A stretch of DNA of 64,000 nt from CAZTNW01 sp964614945 (GTDB taxonomy: Bacteria > Caldisericota > JANLFM01). A model generated the notes under the pieces. That model had not been told where the DNA came from and searched no databases. It saw only the letters and a program-made list of their open reading frames with translations. Position 1 is the first letter of the stretch. Each line of letters begins with the position of its first letter. Shown one piece after another: positions 42,581-50,750 of this stretch. The translations under genes were made by a program, and so were the position numbers. The DNA lies in contig CAZTNW010000002.1 of the NCBI GenBank assembly GCA_964614945.1, positions 186,001-250,000 on the forward strand, given 5' to 3'.

Positions 42581-42586
42581 TACAAT
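42581..42586 (+). promoter_or_regulatory. -10 element six bases before the archease start
   Basis: TACAAT is followed by AGGGGA and the ATG. The spacing predicts transcription starting at the start codon, although AGGGGA could also serve as a ribosome site. No good -35 is seen. Confidence 0.4.
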
Positions 42587-42592
42587 AGGGGA

Positions 42593-43003
42593 ATGAAAAC
42601 GACTCTCTTTCCCCACACAGCTGATCTGGGACTTGAGATAGTCGCTCCCACCCTGCGCGAGCTTTTCGCCCGGGCGGGAGAAGCACTGACTGCCTTGAGC
42701 GTGGAAGGCCCGATCCGTGGCCGAAAACGGAGGTGGATTGAATTGAATGCTCTCGACCGGCAGTCTCTTTTCGTGAATTACCTGAACGAGCTCATCTACC
42801 TTCTCGATCAAGAGCGGTTCCTGGTGAAGGAGACTTCGATCGAGAGCCTGGGGACGAGGAACCTGCTCGCTTCAGTTCGCGGGGAGACCTTCTCCCCCGC
42901 TCGCCACCGCTTCCGCCTTGCCATCAAGGCCGCCACCTATCACAATCTCCTGCTCAGGCGGGAGGGGCGCAAGTGGAGGGCGCGGTTGATCTTGGATATT
43001 TGA
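42593..43003 (+). CDS. Archease, RtcB cofactor
   Basis: A 136-residue archease, which activates RtcB by promoting its guanylylation and widening its substrate range. Family features are the HTADLGLEI start (residues 8-16), the LFARAGEALTAL helix, the FVNYLNELIYLLD segment with conserved acidic residues, and KAATYHNL near the end. RtcB itself is at 20636. Here the gene precedes a sugar-nucleotide gene by 12 bases on the same strand. Confidence 0.92.
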   Translation: MKTTLFPHTADLGLEIVAPTLRELFARAGEALTALSVEGPIRGRKRRWIELNALDRQSLFVNYLNELIYLLDQERFLVKETSIESLGTRNLLASVRGETFSPARHRFRLAIKAATYHNLLLRREGRKWRARLILDI

Positions 43004-43015
43004 AAGGATCATGGA

Positions 43016-44323
43016 ATGAATCAGGTTGAAGAACTGAAAGAGAGGATCAAGAGGAGGGATTTCCGCATTGCGGTCATGGGGTTGGGCTATGTGGGCTTGC
43101 CCTTGGCCATCGCTTTTGTCGAGGCAGGATTCCCGGTCTTAGGACTGGAGAAGGACCCGGAGAAGGTAGAGAAGCTGAACCGGGGCGAGAGCTACGTGGA
43201 CGACATTCCCTCCCCCAGACTTAAAGAGGCGTCAGCAAAGGGCTTTAAGCCAACAGTGTGGGAAAGCGAAGCCCTGGGCCTCGCCGACGCGGTTTTCATC
43301 TGTGTTCCCACTCCTTTAAGAAAGACCAAGGACCCGGACCTGTCCTTTGTGATCCAGGCAGGGAGGGCGGTGGCGAGAAATCTGAAACTGTTCGAGATCG
43401 TCATCCTTGAGAGCACGACCTACCCGGGAACGACCGAGGAGGTCCTACTGCCCCTTCTGGAGAAGGGAAAACGGAGGGCGGGGGAGCATTTCTTCCTGGC
43501 CTTTTCTCCCGAGAGGGTGGATCCCGGGAACAAGGCTTACTATTTGCGCAACACGCCCAAGGTGGTGGGAGGAGCGACCGCGGCCTGCACAGAACTGGCT
43601 TCCGCTCTCTATGCCGCGGTCTCGGAAAAGGTGGTTCCCGTCTCCTCGACACGCGTGGCGGAAATGTGCAAGCTCTTAGAGAACGTCTATCGTGTGGTGA
43701 ACATTTCCCTCGTGAACGAACTGGCACAGCTCTGCTCCCGCATGGGGATTAATGTCTGGGAAGTGATCGAGGCTGCATCCAGTAAGCCTTACGGCTTTAC
43801 CCCCTTTTACCCGGGGCCGGGAATGGGCGGGCATTGTATTCCCATCGACCCCTTCTATCTCTCCTGGAAAGCCAAGGCCTACGATTTCAACCTCCGTTTC
43901 GTGGAGCTGGCCGGGCAGATCAACGACTCGATGCCGCAGTATGTTGTGCACCTTGTGGCCGAAGCCCTGAACCGGAAGGTCAAAGCGCTTCGCGGGAGCA
44001 AAATCCATGTTTTAGGAGTTGCCTACAAACAGGACATCGCTGACATGAGGGAATCCCCCGCCCTCAAGATCATCCCCATTCTCCTGAGCAAGGGTGCCGA
44101 GGTCAGCTACAGCGATCCGTATGTTCCCTCTTTCGATCTGGAAGGGAAAGTCCTGCAGGCGCTGCCCTGCTCGCGGGAGGTGCTGGCGCAGGCCGATTGC
44201 GTCCTTCTCCTCACCGCGCATAAGGCTTTCCCCTACCAGGAGATCGCCGAGCATGCCGGACTGATTGTGGACACACGCAACGCCTTTCGCCAGTTCTTGA
44301 GAAAGGACCTCGTTCGCTTGTAG
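43016..44323 (+). CDS. UDP-N-acetylglucosamine 6-dehydrogenase-like (WbpA type)
   Basis: NAD-dependent four-electron oxidation of a UDP-hexose to the uronic acid. The protein is 435 residues. The Rossmann motif GLGYVGLPLA is near residues 22-31, CVPTPL and ESTTYPGTTEEV mark the cofactor region, and the catalytic Cys274 is in MGGHCIPIDPFYL. The C-terminal domain has GVAYKQDIADMRESPA. The GGHCIPIDPFYLSWK form resembles WbpA/WbpO more than the ManNAc enzyme. With the WbpB/E/D-like genes at 50-53 kb it could start UDP-2,3-diamino-uronate synthesis. Confidence 0.88.
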   Translation: MNQVEELKERIKRRDFRIAVMGLGYVGLPLAIAFVEAGFPVLGLEKDPEKVEKLNRGESYVDDIPSPRLKEASAKGFKPTVWESEALGLADAVFICVPTPLRKTKDPDLSFVIQAGRAVARNLKLFEIVILESTTYPGTTEEVLLPLLEKGKRRAGEHFFLAFSPERVDPGNKAYYLRNTPKVVGGATAACTELASALYAAVSEKVVPVSSTRVAEMCKLLENVYRVVNISLVNELAQLCSRMGINVWEVIEAASSKPYGFTPFYPGPGMGGHCIPIDPFYLSWKAKAYDFNLRFVELAGQINDSMPQYVVHLVAEALNRKVKALRGSKIHVLGVAYKQDIADMRESPALKIIPILLSKGAEVSYSDPYVPSFDLEGKVLQALPCSREVLAQADCVLLLTAHKAFPYQEIAEHAGLIVDTRNAFRQFLRKDLVRL

Positions 44324-45664
44324 ATGGATCCAATATTCAAGGCCTACGATATCCGGGGGATTTACCCCGACGAGCTTGACGAGGGGAAGGCAGAGCGTAT
44401 TTCCCGCGCCTTTGTTCGCTATCTGGACGCAAAAAAGCTCGTTCTGGGCTACGACGCCCGCCTCTCCTCTCCGCCTCTGCGCCGCTCCTTCATAAAAGGA
44501 GCCTCCCTGGAGGGGGCCGAGGTTACGGATATCGGCATGGTGGGAACCGATGTGCTCTATTTCGCCCTGGGTCGCTACGGATACGACGGAGGAGTGATGA
44601 TCACGGCCTCCCACAACCCGAAGGAATATAACGGCTTCAAACTTCTTAAGGCAGGAGTGGTACCACTTTCCGAGGATCAGGGTTTGCCGGAGGTGGCTTC
44701 CCTTTACCAAGATCTCCCCGCGAGCACGGCTCAGCTGGAGGAGAAATGCCTTCACAGGGAAGTCTTCGTCGACTATGTCGATCACGTGCTCTCATTCGTG
44801 GATTCCCACCTGCTCCAGCCGATGCGGATCGTGATGGACGCAGGAAACGGAGTGGCCGGGCTTCAGGCGAGGGAGATATTCCTTCGCCTGCCCCAGGTGG
44901 AGGCGATCCCCTTAAATTTCACCCCGGATGGGAACTTCCCCAACCACGAACCCAACCCTCAACTGGAGGTGAACCGAGAACAGATCAGGCAGACGGCCCT
45001 GGCCATGCAGGCCGACCTGGGGATCGCCTGGGATGGGGACGGAGACCGCTGCTTCTTTATTGATGATCGAGGGCAATTCGTCGAAGGATACTACGTCACC
45101 GCGCTTTTGATTGAGGCTGTCCTGCGCAAGCAGCCGGGGGCGAAGGTGATTTTCGATAGTCGGCTGACCTGGGCCAACCTGGAAACCGCGGACAGGTTCG
45201 GCGGGATTCCAATTTTGAGCAGGGCCGGGCATTCATTCATCAAGGCCCGCATGCGCGAGGAGGATGCCGTTTTCGGAGGAGAGGTCTCCGGACACTATTA
45301 CTTCCGGGAGAATTTCTACGCCGATAACGGGATGATCCCCGCACTTTTTATCATGGATCTGCTGAGCGTGCGCCGCACCAGAATGTCCGACCTTCTCGCC
45401 CCCCTGCGCCAGAAATACTTTATCTCCGGGGAAATCAATATCCCCATCCGCGACCCCGGAGCTATCTTTTCTAAGTTGCAATCCACTTTTTCCCGGGGTC
45501 GGATTACTCATATAGACGGCCTCTCCGTGGAATTTCCCGCTTGGCGTTTCAATCTCCGCTCCTCCCAAACCGAGCCGCTGGTGCGGCTGAACGTGGAGGC
45601 CAAAAGCGAAAGTCTGGTGCGAGAGATGACCGATCAACTGATGTGCCTTATTCACGGCGAATAG
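44324..45664 (+). CDS. Phosphomannomutase/phosphoglucomutase
   Basis: Interconverts hexose 1- and 6-phosphates, feeding sugar-nucleotide synthesis. The protein is 446 residues. FKAYDIRG opens it; the phosphoserine is Ser96 in TASHNPKEYNGFK; the metal loop is DGDGDRC; the sugar-binding loop is GEVSGHYYF; and the phosphate-binding Arg-rich loop RSSQTEPLVRL is near the C-terminus. It starts directly after the dehydrogenase stop codon. Confidence 0.93.
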   Translation: MDPIFKAYDIRGIYPDELDEGKAERISRAFVRYLDAKKLVLGYDARLSSPPLRRSFIKGASLEGAEVTDIGMVGTDVLYFALGRYGYDGGVMITASHNPKEYNGFKLLKAGVVPLSEDQGLPEVASLYQDLPASTAQLEEKCLHREVFVDYVDHVLSFVDSHLLQPMRIVMDAGNGVAGLQAREIFLRLPQVEAIPLNFTPDGNFPNHEPNPQLEVNREQIRQTALAMQADLGIAWDGDGDRCFFIDDRGQFVEGYYVTALLIEAVLRKQPGAKVIFDSRLTWANLETADRFGGIPILSRAGHSFIKARMREEDAVFGGEVSGHYYFRENFYADNGMIPALFIMDLLSVRRTRMSDLLAPLRQKYFISGEINIPIRDPGAIFSKLQSTFSRGRITHIDGLSVEFPAWRFNLRSSQTEPLVRLNVEAKSESLVREMTDQLMCLIHGE

Positions 45665-45671
45665 GGAAACC

Positions 45672-47303
45672 TTGGCCCCTGAAAGTCTCCCCGAGAGCTC
45701 CAGATTATCGGCCAGGTTCCTGGAGTATTTTAAAAGACAGACAGTGGCCCAAGCCGCCATCATCCTTACGATCATTTCCGCCATCTCCAAGCCGCTCGGC
45801 TTACTGCGGGAGATGGTCATCGCCGACAAGTTCGGCGCCACCGCTTTAACTGATGCCTTTGTCGTCTCACAGAACCTCCCCACCATTTTCGGCGGCCTGA
45901 TTGCTGGGGCCTTAATCTCAGCCTTCATCCCGGTCTTCATCCGCACGAAGGAACAGAAAGGCGAGCTTCAGGCCTGGGTGCTGGCCTCCAGGGTCTTCAC
46001 TATCCTCTCCTTCACCCTCCTTCTGAGCTGTCTTCTCCTCTATCTTTTTGCTGGCCCTGTGGTGAACTTCATGACCCCCGGCCTTGAGCAGTACCGTTTT
46101 GAGCTGACGGTCTACCTCACCCGCTTCATGATCCCTCTGATTTTATTCGGCACCCTTCTCGGCCTTTTCACCGCTATTCTCAATGCTTATCAACATTTCC
46201 TGCTTCCTGCCGCCACCACCCTTTTAAACAATGTCTTCATGATTGGGGCAGTCTTGCTTTTGGCCTCCCGACTCTCCATCGCCAGCCTGATCATCGGCTC
46301 GCTGGGAGCGGTTCTCGTCCAATTTTCGATCGTCAGCGGGGTGCTCCTTGGAAGAAAGCCCTACCTGCGGTTCAATTTCCGCTGGCGCGACCCCGATCTG
46401 ACCAGAGTCTTCAAAATCCTGATCCCGATCGTCGTGGGCGGTTCGGCCGGGGTGATCAATATGATTGTGGACCGCACCGTGGCCTCGTTTCTTCCCGTCG
46501 CCTCGATCTCTGCCCTGAATTACGCCAGCAGGTTAATGGGCATACCCCAGGCCATGTTCATCGGCAACCTGGCGACCGCTGTCTACCCCGCGCTTTCCCT
46601 CCATGTGGCACGAAACGAGTGGGACTCATTTCGCCAAAAATTGGGAAAGGGCCTCTACGCCCTCTGGTATATTATTCTGCCCTCCACCGCCGGCCTCGCC
46701 TTCCTCGCCCGCCCGCTGATCGGGGCCATCTATCAACACGGCGCCTTCACAGCAGGGGCCACCGCTCTCACCGCGACCACCCTCCTCTATTATTCCCTCG
46801 GGCTCTTCGCCCACGCGGGAAACAGCCTCCTGAGCAATGCCTTCGTCTCCCTGGGGGACACCTTCACTCCGATGATGCTGGGCTTTCTGGCCGTAGGGGT
46901 GAATGTAAACCTCAACCTTGCCCTCGGCTGGCCGCTGGGGGCCCCCGGCCTGGCACTTGCCACCTCATGCGCCGCCCTGGTTAATTTTCTGCTGATGCTC
47001 CATTTCTTAGAAAGAAGAATCGGGGCCGGAATTATGCGCGAGCACTGGTGGGGAGTGATAAAATCGCTCGTCGCTTCCCTGCTCATGGGCGGGGCCTGCT
47101 TCCTTCTCTGGGAAGGAGTGGAAAGGTTCGTCGCCCCGCAGGGCTTCTGGCTACGCCTTGTCCTCACGGCGGCCGTTGTCCTCTGCGGCGTTTTAATCTA
47201 CGCCGGCTTGAGCTTTCTCTTCAAGATCAGCGAGGTGCAGCGCTACTGGAATTACGTCCGGCGCATCTTCGAGAAAGTTCACTTGTGCAAGAGGCCCGGC
47301 TGA
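45672..47303 (+). CDS. murJ: Lipid II flippase MurJ
   Basis: Flips undecaprenyl-linked peptidoglycan precursor across the membrane. The 543-residue protein has about 14 hydrophobic segments. The MVF-family start is clear: SKPLGLLREMVIADKFGA, then LPTIFGGLIAGALISAFIPVF. Later, RVFKILIPIVVGGSAGVINMIVDRT and GIPQAMFIGNLATAVYPALS are conserved. The start is a TTG eight bases after AGGG, with no ATG nearby. A Wzx-type flippase is the alternative given the glycan neighbours, but the motifs favour MurJ. Confidence 0.92.
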   Translation: MAPESLPESSRLSARFLEYFKRQTVAQAAIILTIISAISKPLGLLREMVIADKFGATALTDAFVVSQNLPTIFGGLIAGALISAFIPVFIRTKEQKGELQAWVLASRVFTILSFTLLLSCLLLYLFAGPVVNFMTPGLEQYRFELTVYLTRFMIPLILFGTLLGLFTAILNAYQHFLLPAATTLLNNVFMIGAVLLLASRLSIASLIIGSLGAVLVQFSIVSGVLLGRKPYLRFNFRWRDPDLTRVFKILIPIVVGGSAGVINMIVDRTVASFLPVASISALNYASRLMGIPQAMFIGNLATAVYPALSLHVARNEWDSFRQKLGKGLYALWYIILPSTAGLAFLARPLIGAIYQHGAFTAGATALTATTLLYYSLGLFAHAGNSLLSNAFVSLGDTFTPMMLGFLAVGVNVNLNLALGWPLGAPGLALATSCAALVNFLLMLHFLERRIGAGIMREHWWGVIKSLVASLLMGGACFLLWEGVERFVAPQGFWLRLVLTAAVVLCGVLIYAGLSFLFKISEVQRYWNYVRRIFEKVHLCKRPG

Positions 47304-47327
47304 GAAATTTCTCAGTTCTCAGAGCCG
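47297..47327 (+). terminator. Possible terminator after murJ
   Basis: Overlapping the murJ stop codon is a perfect 16-base palindrome (47300-47315). An alternative hairpin pairs GGCT-GAGAA with TTCTC-AGCC around a nine-base loop. There is no U-tract. Confidence 0.3.
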
Positions 47328-47564
47328 AGCTTCAGTCAAGATTTGTAGGAAGTTTTCCACTTTCCCGGCGCCCGAAGAATTGGGGAGGAAGGGCAGCGGT
47401 TCGCTGTCGAGTTTGAGCAGCAGGACTGGTAACTCTTCGAAGTTTTCTCGAGTCAATCCGCGATTGTCGAAATCCAGGTCCTCGGAGAAGCGATCGCTCC
47501 TGTAAGCGATGCGGGGAGATGCCTTCAGCCTGTGCCTCAGGACGACAGAAGGGGAGACCCTCGG
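47319..47564 (-). pseudogene. Remnant of an AbiEii-like nucleotidyltransferase
   Basis: A frame of 82 codons without a start codon contains AYRSDRFSEDLDFDNRG followed by LTRENFEEL. The RFSEDLDF stretch is the conserved metal-binding motif of AbiEii/AbiGii nucleotidyltransferase toxins. Sequence before and after degenerates and a stop lies upstream, so it is a broken piece. No AbiEi antitoxin partner is seen. The remaining bases of the 290-bp gap hold a G/C-rich imperfect inverted repeat at about 47551-47585. Confidence 0.5.
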
Positions 47565-47596
47565 CTACGCCTCGGGGGTGACAAATGGGGACTAGC

Positions 47597-49687
47597 TTAA
47601 CTTTTGATCGATTCTCCCTCTGCAAAAATGGGAAGCTCTATCACTGCCCTTGTTCCCTCTCCCTGGGCGCTCTGGAGGGAAATTTTACCTCCCATCCTCT
47701 CTACAAGAATACGACTGATGTACAATCCAAGCCCGGTGCCTCCCGCCAAGGTCCCATTCTCTGCCTGCCAGAATCGCTCGAATACTTTCTCAAGCTCCTC
47801 TTTTCTGATTCCGCTTCCCGTGTCTTCCACAATCAGATGGAGCCAATCCTCCTGCTTTTCAGCAGTTATGAGAACCGTCCCGCCTGAAGGGGTGTGCTTG
47901 AGTGAATTATTGATCAAGTTGGCAAAGACCTCCTCCAGTCTGAGAGGATCCGCGAGGACCCCCGGTATATCTTGCGGAAGATTCAAGCTCAGATTTACCC
48001 CCTTCGATTCTGCAAGGGGCAGGCAGGAGAGGCGGAGATCCTTAAGCAATTGCCCGGGAAGGGTTAGAACGGACTTTATCCTGAGCTCTCCCTCCTCGAG
48101 CCTGGATAAGCTAAGCAGGTTCTTCACCAGGCCATGCAGCCGCATGGCGTTCACCTGGATCATCTTGTAGTATTTGATGGCTTGGTCCTTGTCATTTGAT
48201 GCTTTACTCAAATCAAGCGCTGCATTGATCGAGGTAATCGGGGAGGAGAGGTCGTGGGCAAGAGCTTCTAAAAGGAATTTTCTTTCCCTTTCCGCCAGGT
48301 AGAGCTCGGTCACATCATGGAAACTGACCACGCTACCCCACCTCCTCCCTGGGAGGGGAAGGGAAGAAGCACTGATGATGTATTGCCGACCCTGTGTCGG
48401 ATTTTCAAATTTTCTCTGGACCTCATTCCCGGAGCAGAGGAAATTTGGTGCGCGGATCCGGGAGAGGAATTTTTCTCTTCCAGGCTTGAGCCAGGCATTC
48501 TGCTCTTTAAGAAAATCCTCTGCCGCCGGATTGTAATCCAACAGGTTATGTTCCATGTCCATGATCAAGATCGGATCGGAAATGGAATTGAGTATGGTGC
48601 GCAATTTCGTTTGGTCCCCCTCTGCCGCTTGCTTTTCCCGAAGCAGCTCGTCCGTGAGCGAGTTGAATGAGCGGGCCAGTTGCCCGATTGAGTCATCTGA
48701 CTGGACCTGCGCTCTGGCGGACAAATCTCCCTGACGCAGGCGTCGAACGGTCGTGACCAGGGAAGAGAGCGGGGCTAAAACCCAGCGACTTAGCCCTCCC
48801 GCGAGGAAGAAGGAGAGAAGCAGCAGCGTGGAGGAGATTATAAGCAGGAACCAAATCGAACTCTTAGCTAAATCGTTCAGTGAGCGCGCCGAGTCGAACA
48901 GAGCCAACCCCCCCACAATATCACCGAAGGGGGAATGCAGTTGATTGAAAATCAGGAACCCCTCTTTAAAGGGAAGGACACGGGTGGGACCCTCACCTGA
49001 GGGTAGACTAATCTCGGAGAAAGTTATGCCGGGAGGGAACATCTCTGGATCGCCGCTGAGGAGGACCCGCTCCTCGTCGAAGAGGATGGGGACCAGGGAA
49101 GGAAATTGAATAGAAGCCAGCTCATTTTCAGTCAATAGACGAATTAGCAGCAAGGTGCCGGCAGATGGACCCGTCCTGTCGTTCCTCACTACCGGTCCCC
49201 CTGCCACAAAAGCTATGTTCTGCCCGAGATTAATCACCCCCGCGGAGAATCCAGAGCCCTCTACCGACCTGCGGAAAAATTTTTCCTTATCCCTTTCATT
49301 CAAGCCGGTGATGTCGCCATTTGAGATTATCAAACTACCGCCTGGGTCCCAGAGAGCCACTGCTTGCACTCCGAAATTTTCCGGGATCCAGTCGAAAGCG
49401 TTTTCCTTGAGCCACGGGATGTCCCTTCTGCGGCTGGCCTCGTAGAAATCAGTCCAGATGGCGTAGTCTTGGCAGATTTTCAACAACTCTTCTGCATTCC
49501 TTTCCAGGTGAGCAGCGGCATGCTGCATGGAGGCCTGTAAGTTCGATTTCTCCCCCTCTTCCAGGGTAACGCTGAGATAATGGGAGGCAATGAGGAAGAA
49601 AATCAAAAGAGGTATGACTCCGATTACAATGAAGCTAAACAGAAGTTTTATTGATACGCTCAGCGTCCGCATCTTACTAATTGTCAT
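47597..49687 (-). CDS. Sensor histidine kinase with CHASE4, HAMP and PAS domains
   Basis: Membrane-bound two-component sensor, about 696 residues from the ATG at 49687 (a GTG five codons upstream is possible). A first membrane segment at about residues 12-35 is followed by a CHASE4-like extracytoplasmic domain, a second segment near 280-305 and HAMP (VLAPLSSLVTTVRRLRQGDLSARAQV). PAS follows (LNSISDPILIMDMEHN), then HisKA with the phosphorylated His in ALAHDLSSPITS and HATPase with NNSLKHTP, EDTGSGI and GGTGLGLYIS. No response regulator is adjacent. The ligand is unknown. Confidence 0.92.
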   Translation of the reverse strand: MTISKMRTLSVSIKLLFSFIVIGVIPLLIFFLIASHYLSVTLEEGEKSNLQASMQHAAAHLERNAEELLKICQDYAIWTDFYEASRRRDIPWLKENAFDWIPENFGVQAVALWDPGGSLIISNGDITGLNERDKEKFFRRSVEGSGFSAGVINLGQNIAFVAGGPVVRNDRTGPSAGTLLLIRLLTENELASIQFPSLVPILFDEERVLLSGDPEMFPPGITFSEISLPSGEGPTRVLPFKEGFLIFNQLHSPFGDIVGGLALFDSARSLNDLAKSSIWFLLIISSTLLLLSFFLAGGLSRWVLAPLSSLVTTVRRLRQGDLSARAQVQSDDSIGQLARSFNSLTDELLREKQAAEGDQTKLRTILNSISDPILIMDMEHNLLDYNPAAEDFLKEQNAWLKPGREKFLSRIRAPNFLCSGNEVQRKFENPTQGRQYIISASSLPLPGRRWGSVVSFHDVTELYLAERERKFLLEALAHDLSSPITSINAALDLSKASNDKDQAIKYYKMIQVNAMRLHGLVKNLLSLSRLEEGELRIKSVLTLPGQLLKDLRLSCLPLAESKGVNLSLNLPQDIPGVLADPLRLEEVFANLINNSLKHTPSGGTVLITAEKQEDWLHLIVEDTGSGIRKEELEKVFERFWQAENGTLAGGTGLGLYISRILVERMGGKISLQSAQGEGTRAVIELPIFAEGESIKS

Positions 49688-49711
49688 ATGCCCGCTTTTC
49701 ACTAAATGGCT

Positions 49712-49717
49712 ATTATA
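49712..49717 (-). promoter_or_regulatory. -10 element of the histidine kinase gene
   Basis: A consensus TATAAT on the minus strand, nine bases before an in-frame GTG and 24 before the ATG at 49687. No matching -35 at 16-18 bp is visible. Confidence 0.35.
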
Positions 49718-49842
49718 CTCCTTTTGCCAATTCTCTTTTTCTCAAGTTTTTAATGAGTTATCCAGATTTCTTTGCTCCCGCCTTTCTCAGCGGCTGTTTT
49801 GTTAATTGTCTGGAGCGGAGACAGTGGTTCCCGTTTGGGTAC

Positions 49843-49871
49843 TTGCCTTCTTATTAGGTGTGCGTAATAAT
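49843..49871 (+). promoter_or_regulatory. Promoter at the left edge of the polysaccharide island
   Basis: TTGCCT (49843-49848), 17 bp and AATAAT (49866-49871) end seven bases before the ATG at 49879, so the message is predicted to start at the start codon. It would drive the overlapping genes to 52773. Confidence 0.5.
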
Positions 49872-49878
49872 CAATGAT

Positions 49879-50127
49879 ATGTACACAAAGGGAAACAATG
49901 AGAAGAAATTCAATGCCGAGTTCCTGCGGCCGAATGAGGTGGCTGAGATCCTCAGGGTCCATATTGATACCGTGAGGCTGCTCTGCGAGCAGGGAAGGCT
50001 GCATTATATTCGTACGCCAGGGCGTCATCGGCGGATCCTGAGGGATTCCCTGGAAGCGTTCATGGCTCCCTCCTGCCAGATGCTGCCAAATATATACATG
50101 ATTGCTAAAATACTCGAGAACTGCTAA
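49879..50127 (+). CDS. Small helix-turn-helix protein (excisionase/MerR-like domain)
   Basis: An 82-residue protein with a winged-helix domain of the excisionase/MerR type: FLRPNEVAEILRVHIDTVRLLCEQGRL, followed by a basic wing RTPGRHRRI and an RDSLEAFM helix. Such domains occur in phage excisionases and in small regulators. With no integrase nearby and a one-base overlap with the next glycan gene, a regulator of the polysaccharide operon is more likely. The start is chosen from the promoter spacing; an in-frame GTG at 49858 is the alternative. Confidence 0.8.
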   Translation: MYTKGNNEKKFNAEFLRPNEVAEILRVHIDTVRLLCEQGRLHYIRTPGRHRRILRDSLEAFMAPSCQMLPNIYMIAKILENC

Positions 50128-50750
50128 TGAAAAAGGAAATGAAGGAAAAGGAACTGAATGAATCAGGATTTTTTTCTCATCCCTCTGCGGAGATCTCTCT
50201 ACAAGCAAGGATCGGGAGGGGAACCAAGGTTTGGAACCAGGCGCAAATTCGTGAGGATGCCGTTATCGGCGAGGACTGCATTATAAGCAAGGACGTGTAT
50301 ATTGATTTTGGCGTTCATATCGGCAACGGCGTCAAAATCCAGAACGGTATCTCTGTCTATCATGGGGTGACAATTGAGGACGACGTCTTTCTTGGCCCCC
50401 ACATGGTCTTTACCAACGACCTCTACCCCCGATCATTTAATCAGGATTGGAAATTAATGAAGACTGTGATAAAAAGAGGAGCCTCCATTGGTGCCAATGC
50501 CACTATTATGTGCGGGATTACTGTCGGCGAATATGCCATGGTCGGTTCGGGATCAGTTGTTACCAAGGACGTGCCTTCCTTTGCCCTGGTAGTAGGTAAT
50601 CCTGCCAAGGCCATCGGGGCCGTGTGTTATTGCGGACATCCGCTAAGACTGGCTGATCGCATGGAGGGCTCTCGCATAGAATTTAAGTGTTCTCATTGCC
50701 AGGAGTCAATCGAGCTCACGCTTACAGTGGCTAAGGAGATTAGAAAGTGA
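50127..50750 (+). CDS. WbpD-like UDP-sugar N-acetyltransferase (left-handed beta-helix)
   Basis: Predicted to acetylate the 3-amino group of a UDP-2,3-diamino-uronate. The 207-residue protein is a hexapeptide-repeat acyltransferase: repeated I-G-x-x-x-x units from about residue 25 to 155 (ARIGRGTKVWN, AVIGEDCIIS, ASIGANATIM, AMVGSGSVV), then VVGNPAKAIG. The C-terminus adds CYCG and CSHC cysteine pairs that may bind zinc. It overlaps the previous gene by one base and the next by four. Confidence 0.87.
   Translation: MKKEMKEKELNESGFFSHPSAEISLQARIGRGTKVWNQAQIREDAVIGEDCIISKDVYIDFGVHIGNGVKIQNGISVYHGVTIEDDVFLGPHMVFTNDLYPRSFNQDWKLMKTVIKRGASIGANATIMCGITVGEYAMVGSGSVVTKDVPSFALVVGNPAKAIGAVCYCGHPLRLADRMEGSRIEFKCSHCQESIELTLTVAKEIRK

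Noticed and set aside
45672..47303. Wzx O-antigen flippase instead of MurJ
   Set aside because: The N-terminal LGLLREMVIADKFGA and LPTIFGGLIAGAL motifs and 14-segment length fit MurJ better.
47332..47625. 97-residue open frame between murJ and the histidine kinase
   Set aside because: Its translation resembles nothing and another frame of the same strand shows the AbiEii motif, so it is a shadow of the pseudogene.
49879..50127. Excisionase as evidence of a prophage
   Set aside because: No integrase, attachment-site repeats or phage genes are found; the gene is coupled to sugar genes.
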